Shown here: positions 1 to 5,543 of the stretch, piece after piece
How the letters are laid out: each line of letters starts with the position of its first letter
Numbering within the stretch: the first letter of the stretch is position 1
Source of the DNA: Methanobrevibacter sp.
GTDB taxonomy: Archaea > Methanobacteriota > Methanobacteria > Methanobacteriales > Methanobacteriaceae
NCBI GenBank assembly: GCA_031289975.1
Contig: JAITOM010000080.1
Span: 1 to 6,750, forward strand
Length of the DNA: 6,750 nucleotides
Direction: 5' to 3'
Made by a program: the position numbers and the translations under genes
The notes under the pieces: model-generated
Told to the model about the DNA's origin: nothing
Seen by the model: the letters and a program-made list of their open reading frames with translations, nothing else
The model's database searches: none

Positions 1-240
1 TGAAGATGATAACTTTTTATTAATCCATTTTAAAGAGTTTTTCTATTATTACAGTAATTTATCGTCACTTGTTGAAAATTGGCTTCATAAATTCATTACT
101 TAAAAACATTTTTTATTCCACTATATTTCACAGCTAAGGTGTAACGACCTTAACATATCACTAATAACATTAACCGAAAGATTTAATACATCATCATTCA
201 ATAATACTTCATGTGATGTGTTGTTTTTTTGTTTTTCCAT
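1..240 (-). pseudogene. Probable remnant of a decayed gene, cut by the left window edge
   Basis: This stretch is visibly richer in G+C than the gap at 241-1043. A minus-strand reading frame starts with ATG at 240 and runs 39 codons to a TAG at 121-123, beginning MEKQKNNTSHEVLLNDD and ending SLHLSCEI. Its composition (D, E, V, S, H, few F/Y/I runs) is protein-like, unlike the F/I/K/N/Y-rich chance frames of the gaps. Just before the stop a shifted frame reads VKYSGIKNVFK, and further on it gives IYEANFQQVTINYCNNRKTL. Another frame gives KNSLKWINKKLSSS. The pieces are separated by several stops, which fits a gene broken by frameshifts and nonsense changes. There is no clear Shine-Dalgarno site before the ATG. 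I do not recognise the family; a transposase relic is possible but unproven. Confidence 0.3.
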
Positions 241-524
241 AATATTATATATATACACACACCACACCATATAATACTTACTTTACGAACTACTGATTAT
301 TATACAAACCCCTATATTTCATTTATTAATATATATTACTTATTTAATAATATAATAATTATAAGATACAATAGATTAATAATATTAACTAAAAATAATA
401 TTGAGCAATGAAAATAATAATTAATAACTGTAATTAATATTATTTTAATTAATAATTTGATATTTTAATTATAGTAGTTTTGATAAAGTTCTTAATAAAT
501 AATTTTTTAAAAATAAATATTATT

Positions 525-564
525 AAAATAAATTTATATTATTTAAAATAAATTTATATTATTT
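525..564. repeat. Perfect 20-bp tandem duplication
   Basis: The 20-mer AAAATAAATTTATATTATTT occurs at 525-544 and again, without change, at 545-564. It lies at the left end of the 118-bp dispersed repeat. The other copy of that repeat (5057-5174) has only one such unit, so this looks like a local slippage duplication in this copy. Confidence 0.8.
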
Positions 565-658
565 AAAATTATAGATTTTTATAAATTAATATTTAAAATT
601 AAATAATTTAATAAAAAAAATTATCATCCAAAATTTAAGAATTCTTCCAAAATGACTA
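541..658 (+). repeat. Dispersed direct repeat, copy 1 (118 bp)
   Basis: Aligning 541-658 with 5057-5174 without gaps gives 8 mismatches in 118 positions by hand count, in the same orientation. The match is stronger than A/T bias alone would produce because it includes mixed-base blocks such as TTATCATCCA and AAATTTAAGA. On the minus strand both copies read a similar short peptide tail, VILE(E/K)FLNF(G/E), ending in the double stop TGATAA at the same place. This could be the 3' end of an old gene or insertion element, or coincidence. No terminal inverted repeat or target duplication is evident. Confidence 0.7.
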
Positions 659-911
659 ATAAATCATTTAAAATAATTATAATAAAAAAATAATTATATT
701 CTAATACATTAAGGATTTTGTATAAACTTGTTTATTATTGAAAAATTATTTTTCAATTTAGAAGAATTTATTCCTCGTTTGTGAAAATAATATTTAAATA
801 TGAGTTATTATAATATTAATCAATTTAAAATAATTTAAATTTAAAAATTTAATAATTAATTAAATAAAAATTAAAATTAATCAATATTACATCTGTTCAA
901 ACATTTTTACT

Positions 912-965
912 TAAAAACATTACCTCCCAGATATATAAAAACATTACCTCCCAGATATATAAAAA
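912..965. repeat. Perfect 24-bp tandem repeat (2.25 units) carrying SD, ATG and TATA-like motifs
   Basis: The unit at 912-935 is repeated exactly at 936-959, and its first six bases (TAAAAA) recur at 960-965. The core is CATTACCTCCCAGATATAT. On the minus strand each unit reads a TATA-like ATATATC, then GGGAGGT, one base, then ATG (at 918-920 and 942-944). The two ATGs are in frame because 24 is divisible by three. The frame ends after 15 codons (MFLYIWEVMFLSKNV), so no gene is supported. It lies about 80 bp downstream of the dcd stop. Confidence 0.8.
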
Positions 966-1043
966 TTCATAATATTTAATTAATAATATTATAATGGAAA
1001 ATATATGAGTGAAATTTAAATCCTCCACATATAAAACTATGAA

Positions 1044-1631
1044 TTATTTTTTTAATTCGTAATCCAATTTAATTCGACTGATTTCTGGGCTAATTTGACC
1101 CATATATTTACTATCTCTTTCAGGATGGCCATAAGGTTTTTCTGATGGGGAAGTCATGGTTTCAAAAACAATTTGACATACTCTTTGACCAGGATATAAA
1201 GCAACTGGTATTTTACCTATATTGGATATTTCTAAAGTTATTCTTCCTTCAAAACCAGGATCAATGTATCCTGCTGTCACATGCATAGTCACACCTAACC
1301 TTCCCATTGAAGAACGACCTTCAACTCTTGCAACTAAATCATTGGGGATTTTTACAGTTTCATGGGTCGTAGCTAATGCAAATTCATTAGGATGTATGAT
1401 AAAAGAATCTCCATCAGGAATATTAACAGATTCCATATATGATGAAAGGTCAATTGAATCTTTTGGATCAATAAAAGGTTTTCTCACTATTTTAAATGAC
1501 TTAAACTCATTTCCAATTCTTAAATCAACTGAAGAAGGCTGTATTTGCTTTTCAAAATCTTTTAAAGGTTCTATAACAATCTTCTTAGAATTTAAATACT
1601 TTTTTATATCTTTATCACTTAAAATAGTCAT
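1044..1631 (-). CDS. dcd: dCTP deaminase, probably bifunctional with dUTPase activity
   Basis: Cytosolic homotrimeric enzyme of the dUTPase/DCD fold that deaminates dCTP for dTTP synthesis. The 195-residue product has the usual length. Visible motifs are MTILSDKDI (1-9), QPSSVDLRIG (31-40), GRSSMGR (105-111), TAGYIDPGF (119-127), ITLEISN (131-137) with the expected catalytic Glu134, and a C-terminal lid SPSEKPYG...SKYMGQ (161-179). From memory, the TAG(F/W)ID form and this lid resemble the bifunctional DCD-DUT of Mycobacterium tuberculosis and Methanocaldococcus jannaschii, which yield dUMP directly, while E. coli Dcd has TAHRID. Bifunctionality is therefore an inference. The start is fixed by GGAG at 1639-1642, 7 nt before the ATG. 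The gene stands alone, with 600 bp of repeat-rich DNA upstream. Confidence 0.95.
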   Translation of the reverse strand: MTILSDKDIKKYLNSKKIVIEPLKDFEKQIQPSSVDLRIGNEFKSFKIVRKPFIDPKDSIDLSSYMESVNIPDGDSFIIHPNEFALATTHETVKIPNDLVARVEGRSSMGRLGVTMHVTAGYIDPGFEGRITLEISNIGKIPVALYPGQRVCQIVFETMTSPSEKPYGHPERDSKYMGQISPEISRIKLDYELKK

Positions 1632-1680
1632 GAAATATCTCCATTAAATTTATGAATATGGTACTGTAAATTTAGCATGG
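1632..1680 (-). promoter_or_regulatory. dcd leader: ribosome-binding site and possible weak TATA box
   Basis: Reading on the minus strand, TGGAG (1643-1639) is followed by 7 nt and the dcd ATG, a good archaeal Shine-Dalgarno site. A CTAAATTTACAG stretch around 1663-1674 could serve as a TATA element, which would place transcription start near 1645. It is a weak match and lies inside the dispersed repeat at 1660-1923. The RBS is solid; the promoter is a guess. Confidence 0.4.
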
Positions 1681-1923
1681 ATTCTTGCAATTGAAAAATT
1701 AAGAAAATCAAAGACAAACTTTTAAAACATTAAATCAAAGATTTAATTAAATTTCTTTCAGAAATAAACGGGAAATCAAAGATTTTTTGTTTCTAACTTT
1801 AAAAAATAGAAAATTTTTTAAAATTAAGAAAATAGACTAAAAATTTGATGATGTGTATACGATTTAAATTTTTTCTGCCTAAAAACCAAATTCCAGATTT
1901 TAAATTTCCATCCTCTTTTTACA
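1660..1923 (-). repeat. Degenerate dispersed repeat, long copy (inverted relative to 5191-5327)
   Basis: Read on the minus strand, 1923-1861 matches 5191-5253 at 56 of 63 positions, and 1704-1660 matches 5283-5327 at 40 of 45 (hand counts). Between these blocks this copy has about 156 bp, the other only 29 bp. A TTCTTAATTTT motif flanks the extra piece on both sides here, so the shorter copy may have arisen by deletion between those motifs. The first block reads VKRGWKFKIWNLVFRQKKF in one frame and the second reads IARIHAKFTVPYS in the same frame, but several stops lie between, so it is at best a pseudogene. The extra segment holds three AATCAAAGA motifs (1706-1714, 1733-1741, 1774-1782) and a perfect 7-bp hairpin at 1730-1746. 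Confidence 0.65.
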
Positions 1924-2007
1924 GTATCTTAAATATCAATATTATTTATTAAAATATTTTAATTACATTATAAAATATTCTAATTATCCTAAATTAATTT
2001 TAATTAT

Positions 2008-2220
2008 TATGGCTTATACAATCTATTTTTACAATTATAGTGTTTTACCAAAACTTTTATAACCTTTTCCAAATTACATTTATAATATTTATCCTTATAA
2101 AAATCATCAAATTTTAATATAAATGAATTTAAAAGATTATTAATAAAGTTTATAAATATTAGATAGGTTATAAATTTTAAGTAAAACACTATAGTTTTAT
2201 TAAATAAAATAATAAGCATA
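2008..2220. repeat. Large nested palindrome (foldback or MITE-like element) after trmJ
   Basis: Four pairs of complementary segments are nested around one centre: 2008-2017 with 2212-2220 (one bulge), 2033-2048 with 2181-2196 (one T-G), 2056-2065 with 2165-2174, and 2083-2092 with 2152-2161. The strongest arm has the 13-mer TATAGTGTTTTAC and its exact complement. The element starts 18 bp past the trmJ stop codon, so a trmJ transcript reading through would fold into a hairpin of roughly 210 nt. It could be a non-autonomous mobile element, a 3' transcript-end structure or a small RNA. No target duplication is obvious. The 70-codon frame inside it (2007-2219) has no ribosome-binding site and is explained by the palindrome. 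Confidence 0.65.
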
Positions 2221-2237
2221 AAACGAATAATAAAATC

Positions 2238-3128
2238 TTATTTTTTTAATATTAGTTTGATTTTTCTAAAAAGTCCTTTTAATGTGTGAGCTTCTCTTCC
2301 AGTTATAAAACCACGGTTTATTATATTTTTAAATGTTTGTAAATTTGTTTTTTGCTTATGTTCTGGAAGATTTAAGGTTTTTATAATCTCTTTTAGATCA
2401 GAAATTAAGTATTCTTTTTCTATACTATTTGCCTCTATCAAACCAATTCCTGAGAATTTATTCCTATCTTTAAATAATTCATAAAGTATAATAGCTACTG
2501 CATGAGATACATTCATAATAGGATAATCTTCATTTGTAGGAATACTAACAATAACATCACATAATCTAATTTCATCATTATTTAATCCATTCCCCTCTCT
2601 ACCAAATATAATAGCTATTTTATTATTAAAATTAATTATTTCACTTAATTCACTTGGAGTTATAGCTATTCGTGATAGGTTATAACTACCACCTGGCTTG
2701 CCAGTTGAACCAATAACAAAATTAATTTTTTTAAACATTAAGAAGTCATTGAGACTTTTATATATTTCTACATTTTCTACAATAAATTTGGCATGCATAG
2801 CATAATAATAAGCTTCTTTTTCAAGTTCAGATGGGTTTATAAGAACTAAATTTTTCAAACCGAAATTTGCCATGGTTCGTGCTATAAAACCTATATTTCC
2901 TGATGATTCTGGTTCTACAAAGACTATATAAATATTCTCATAAATATCGGTATCATCTTTAGTGAATTTAACACTGCCCACAATCTCGATATCTTCTACT
3001 TTAGATTTAATTTTATCTTTTACTTTAATTTCATCATCAGACTTAGTTTTATCACTATCTTCTATTTTATTTAATGTGTTTTCTTCATTTTCTACAATTA
3101 TTTCTTCTGATGAAGCAGTATCTCCCAT
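2238..3128 (-). CDS. trmJ: TrmJ-like SPOUT tRNA 2'-O-methyltransferase with a charged N-terminal extension
   Basis: SpoU/TrmH-superfamily RNA methyltransferase of the TrmJ group, which uses S-adenosylmethionine to methylate the 2'-OH of a tRNA anticodon-loop nucleotide (position 32 in characterised members). In the 296-residue product the knotted domain begins near residue 66. Motif 1 is NIGFIARTM (78-86, expected catalytic Arg84), motif 2 is IIFGREGNGL (173-182) and motif 3 is IPTNEDYPIMNVSHA (196-210). A helical tail follows (about 236-296). Family members are usually about 230-250 residues; the excess is a Lys/Glu/Asp-rich low-complexity stretch at 1-62. ATG at 3128 is preferred over the GTGs at 3137 and 3134 because AGGTG (3139-3135) sits 6 nt before it. 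It follows tfrB by 10 bp in one operon. The exact nucleotide specificity is not readable from sequence. Confidence 0.88.
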   Translation of the reverse strand: MGDTASSEEIIVENEENTLNKIEDSDKTKSDDEIKVKDKIKSKVEDIEIVGSVKFTKDDTDIYENIYIVFVEPESSGNIGFIARTMANFGLKNLVLINPSELEKEAYYYAMHAKFIVENVEIYKSLNDFLMFKKINFVIGSTGKPGGSYNLSRIAITPSELSEIINFNNKIAIIFGREGNGLNNDEIRLCDVIVSIPTNEDYPIMNVSHAVAIILYELFKDRNKFSGIGLIEANSIEKEYLISDLKEIIKTLNLPEHKQKTNLQTFKNIINRGFITGREAHTLKGLFRKIKLILKK

Positions 3129-3134
3129 AAGCAC

Positions 3135-3139
3135 CACCT
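3135..3139 (-). promoter_or_regulatory. trmJ ribosome-binding site overlapping the tfrB stop codon
   Basis: On the minus strand the tfrB stop TAA (3141-3139) runs directly into AGGTG (3139-3135), followed by 6 nt and ATG at 3128. This overlap points to translational coupling of the two genes, and it favours the ATG over the GTG codons that lie within or next to the Shine-Dalgarno site. Confidence 0.65.
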
Positions 3140-4668
3140 TAATTGTATGATTCCTTTAAAAGTTCTAATATATTCATTACTTTAATATTTTCTAAGCCTT
3201 CTTTATCTAAACCATCTTGAATGTTATATTGGCAAAATGGACATATAGTTACTACTTTATCAGCATTAGTTTTCTTAATCATTTCAGCTTTTTTCTTAGC
3301 TAATGCCTCAGCTATTTCTGGTTTTCCAGCTCTCACTCCTCCACCTGCTCCACAACACTGATCTGATTTTTCCATCTCCACAAAATCAATGCCTTTAATT
3401 TTATTTAAAATATCTCTTGGTTGTTTTGATATTCCTTGTCCTCTGATAAGATGACATGGATCATGATAGGTGACTACCATATCTAATGGTTTCATATTAT
3501 CAGTATTTAACTTATCCACTAAAAACTCACTAATATCTAAAACATTGAACTTCACACCATACTCAGGATAATCATTTTTAAGTGTTGCACCACAACCAGC
3601 ACATAAAGTTACTATAGTATCATAATCAGAGAAAATTCTCTTATTTCTTCTTACAAGATCAGGTATAATATCAATTTGCCCAGTTCTAAGTAAAGGAGAG
3701 CCGCAACAGACTTGTCCTTCAGGAACATCAGCTTCAATACCATTTTCTTTTAAAACATCCATCAATGAAAAACCAACATTTTGAAGTCTATAATCAACCA
3801 TACATCCTGTGAAAATAGCTATTTTATTCTTAGAATTCTTCTTTTTCTTATTAATCTCATGAATAAAGCCTTCCCCTAATGGTTCAATTGATCTTCCTGC
3901 TTTCATTATAGCTGTTTTAATAGCTTTATGAGCATCAAGCGGACCTAAATCTTTCTTATATGCTAAAACCCTTAATTTTTCTATTGCATCTGAAAAGCTA
4001 TTTATATTTTTTGGACACACTTGACCACATTTACCACAACTTGTACAATTGTAGAGACCATTTCTAATACTTTCAGTTGTTCTATCCTCTTTATCTCTTG
4101 GGTCAAAATCAAATTTAGATATATATCTCATAAAATAAGGTCCTGCAAAATTAGCACTTTCTTTAATTACAGGACAAGCAGATAGACAAGAATAACATTC
4201 AATACAAGTTCTTACTTTCTTTGTATTTTCACAATCAACACTCGGTATTATTAAAGGGTTTTTTTCTTTACTTTTATTATTTATTTTTCCAACTGATTTT
4301 TCCTTTTCTTGTTTTAAATAATTTTCATCCTCTAAAAATAATTTCATAATAGCTACTTTCTCATCAATCTCAGATTTATCCACAATCAAATCTTTTATCA
4401 CTGGAAAATCTAAGGGTGTTATAACATCCCCATTTTTCACTTCTCTTTTACATGCTAATTCAACTTCATCATTAACCTTTAAACTACATGAACCACATTG
4501 TCCTGCTCTACATGAACTTCTAAAGCTTATATTTTCATTATATTCATTATTAATATAATTTAAAGCATCCAATATGTTCATTTTTTTCTCTTTTTCAACT
4601 GAAAAACTTTTAAAATAAGGTTTTTTATCTTTTTGTTTATCAATCCTTAAAACTTTAATTTCTATCAT
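3139..4668 (-). CDS. tfrB: Thiol:fumarate reductase (CoM/CoB) iron-sulfur subunit B
   Basis: TfrB with TfrA reduces fumarate to succinate while oxidising coenzymes M and B to the heterodisulfide, a cytosolic biosynthetic reaction in methanogens. The 509-residue protein has, in order: a plant-type [2Fe-2S] domain (Cys53, 58, 61, 73); two [4Fe-4S] motifs CxxCxxCxxxCP (Cys155/158/161/165 and 208/211/214/218); and two HdrB-like CCG modules (Cys289, CC321-322, Cys356/359; and Cys405, CC438-439, Cys476/479). The front half resembles SdhB/FrdB and the back half supplies the thiol-oxidising site. All expected cysteines are present. A start at 4668 is chosen because GGGTGA lies 8 nt upstream and the TATA box predicts transcription start near 4685; the in-frame ATGs at 4689 and 4686 have no ribosome-binding site. 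TfrA is not in this window. First gene of the operon with trmJ. Confidence 0.94.
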   Translation of the reverse strand: MIEIKVLRIDKQKDKKPYFKSFSVEKEKKMNILDALNYINNEYNENISFRSSCRAGQCGSCSLKVNDEVELACKREVKNGDVITPLDFPVIKDLIVDKSEIDEKVAIMKLFLEDENYLKQEKEKSVGKINNKSKEKNPLIIPSVDCENTKKVRTCIECYSCLSACPVIKESANFAGPYFMRYISKFDFDPRDKEDRTTESIRNGLYNCTSCGKCGQVCPKNINSFSDAIEKLRVLAYKKDLGPLDAHKAIKTAIMKAGRSIEPLGEGFIHEINKKKKNSKNKIAIFTGCMVDYRLQNVGFSLMDVLKENGIEADVPEGQVCCGSPLLRTGQIDIIPDLVRRNKRIFSDYDTIVTLCAGCGATLKNDYPEYGVKFNVLDISEFLVDKLNTDNMKPLDMVVTYHDPCHLIRGQGISKQPRDILNKIKGIDFVEMEKSDQCCGAGGGVRAGKPEIAEALAKKKAEMIKKTNADKVVTICPFCQYNIQDGLDKEGLENIKVMNILELLKESYN

Positions 4669-4676
4669 AATGTTTT

Positions 4677-4682
4677 TCACCC
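4677..4682 (-). promoter_or_regulatory. tfrB ribosome-binding site deciding the start
   Basis: Minus-strand GGGTGA at 4682-4677, complementary to the archaeal 16S 3' end, lies 8 nt before the ATG at 4668. It falls inside the reading frame if the upstream ATG at 4689 were used, which argues against that start. Confidence 0.65.
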
Positions 4683-4704
4683 ACATCATTAAGAATTATA
4701 TTTT

Positions 4705-4718
4705 AAATATAAAATTAG
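4705..4718 (-). promoter_or_regulatory. TATA box for the tfrB-trmJ operon
   Basis: On the minus strand CTAATTTTATATTT (4718-4705) matches an archaeal TATA box. Transcription would start about 22-27 nt downstream, near 4683-4688, giving a leader of roughly 15-20 nt that still contains the GGGTGA site. Such boxes also arise by chance in A/T-rich DNA, so the spacing is the main support. Confidence 0.45.
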
Positions 4719-5056
4719 CCAATTTAATTATTAATCTTTTTAATTCATTGAACATTGAAAAGAGTTAAATCATGTGAAAGCTATTACAGAATGTGTGTTA
4801 AAATCAGAACAATGAATTTTTTAAAAATGAATCATGCTTATTAAATTTTTGATTAAAAAAATTATAATTATTGTTTTTAAAAATTGAGAATTGAATAAAT
4901 TATCCTAAGTTGAAAACAAATTTTCAACAATGAAAAAAATAAAAATTATTATTTAAAAAATTAGTTTAATATTAATTGAAGCTTTTAAAAATAAAATATT
5001 TAAAAATAAATGATTAATTACAAACATTTTTTACATCACTATATTAAAAGATATTT
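4719..5056. other. A/T-rich divergent gap, no gene seen
   Basis: Between the tfrB promoter and the repeat block I see no coding frame on either strand. There is a perfect hairpin at 4909-4928 (GTTGAAAA, 4-nt loop, TTTTCAAC) in the middle of the divergent region. The stretch 5023-5045 matches 105-127 (20 of 23 bases, same orientation). Nothing else stands out from the A/T background. Confidence 0.55.
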
Positions 5057-5174
5057 ATTTAAAATAAGTTTATATTATTTAAAATTATAGATTTTTATGA
5101 ATTAATATTTGAAATTAAATAATTTAATAAAAAAGATTATCATTCAAAATTTAAGAACTTTTCCAAAATAACTA
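5057..5174 (+). repeat. Dispersed direct repeat, copy 2 (118 bp)
   Basis: Ungapped match to 541-658 with 8 differences, same orientation, 4516 bp apart. It lacks the 20-bp tandem duplication found at the left edge of copy 1. It is followed 16 bp later by the short copy of the second repeat family (5191-5327), so several repeat pieces sit side by side here. Confidence 0.7.
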
Positions 5175-5190
5175 TAGTATATTTTCAGCA

Positions 5191-5327
5191 TGTAAAAATA
5201 GGATAGAAATTTAAAATCTGGAATTTGGTTTTCAGGTAGAGAAAATTTAGAACATATATCTCATTAAATTTTTATTCTATTATCTTAATTTTTCAATTGT
5301 GAAAATCCATGCTAAATGTACAGTGCC
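5191..5327 (+). repeat. Degenerate dispersed repeat, short copy (inverted relative to 1660-1923)
   Basis: Blocks 5191-5253 and 5283-5327 match the reverse complement of 1861-1923 and 1660-1704 at about 89% each. Relative to the long copy it lacks roughly 127 bp in the middle. In the frame that reads KFKIWNLVFR in both copies, this copy has TAG where the other has TGG and again where it has CAG, so if the element was ever coding this copy is the more decayed. It lies upstream of the membrane-protein gene in the same orientation that the other copy has upstream of dcd. Confidence 0.65.
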
Positions 5328-5402
5328 TATTTTAATAATATTTATTTTTAAAAAAGTTACTTATTTAGTGAGCGACAATTATTTTTCAATGGAAAAGTTA
5401 CT

Positions 5403-5412
5403 AAATTTATAT
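5403..5412 (+). promoter_or_regulatory. TATA box for the membrane-protein gene
   Basis: AAATTTATAT is a near-consensus methanogen TATA box. Transcription would begin about 25 nt downstream, near 5430-5436, leaving a leader of roughly 110 nt before the ATG at 5544. That leader is noticeably less A/T-rich than the flanking gap. Confidence 0.45.
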
Positions 5413-5451
5413 GACTGCATGTACCTGGAACTAACTCTTCTCGTGAAACAA

Positions 5452-5507
5452 TGGATTATTTTTGATTATCTCATAATTAGTTGCCCACTCTGCAATACAA
5501 TAATCCA
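5452..5507 (+). promoter_or_regulatory. Possible hairpin in the 5' leader of the membrane-protein gene
   Basis: TGGATTATT (5452-5460) is exactly complementary to AATAATCCA (5499-5507), giving a 9-bp stem closing a 38-nt loop that contains GTTGCCCACTCTGC, unusually G+C-rich for this gap. The stem ends 23 nt before the ribosome-binding site. It matches no riboswitch class I can name, and a chance stem is possible. Confidence 0.3.
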
Positions 5508-5543
5508 AATTTATTTATTAATTTTAGTTTGGAGTGAATTTAA

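Larger units (their letters stand above)
241..911. other. Long A/T-rich gap without a supported gene
   Basis: No reading frame here has coding character; the longest (229-411, plus) is an F/I/Y/N-rich chance frame. The gap contains an alternating purine-pyrimidine run at 246-262 (TATATATATACACACAC), a 20-bp tandem duplication at 525-564 and one copy of a 118-bp dispersed repeat at 541-658. A perfect hairpin lies at 737-757 (ATTGAAAAA, 3-nt loop, TTTTTCAAT). Positions 105-127 in the preceding remnant also match 5023-5045 at 20 of 23 bases. The rest is nearly pure A/T. Confidence 0.6.

Noticed and set aside
135..152. Hairpin TAAGGT...ACCTTA as a terminator or tRNA arm
   Set aside because: Short stem with no following T tract and no cloverleaf around it; better seen as a chance or remnant structure.
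229..411. 60-codon plus-strand frame
   Set aside because: No ribosome-binding site; composition is I/Y/N/T/H-rich as expected from A/T-rich non-coding DNA with a TA/CA run.
912..965. Tandem repeat as a CRISPR array
   Set aside because: The two 24-bp units abut with no spacers, and there are no cas genes.
1222..1647. 141-codon plus-strand frame
   Set aside because: It is the antisense shadow of dcd, whose motifs are clear on the other strand.
2007..2219. 70-codon minus-strand frame, hydrophobic N-terminus
   Set aside because: It coincides exactly with the nested palindrome, has no ribosome-binding site and is dominated by F/I/L/K/N/Y.
2962..3150. 62-codon plus-strand frame
   Set aside because: Antisense to the Lys/Glu/Asp-rich start of trmJ, which produces a Ser/Leu/Ile-rich artefact.
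4669..4689. Longer tfrB start at ATG 4689 adding seven residues
   Set aside because: No Shine-Dalgarno site before it, and it sits at or upstream of the transcription start predicted from the TATA box; GGGTGA points to 4668.
4909..4928. Perfect 8-bp hairpin as an operator or terminator
   Set aside because: It is far from both divergent starts and short A/T stems are common in such DNA; noted only within the gap description.
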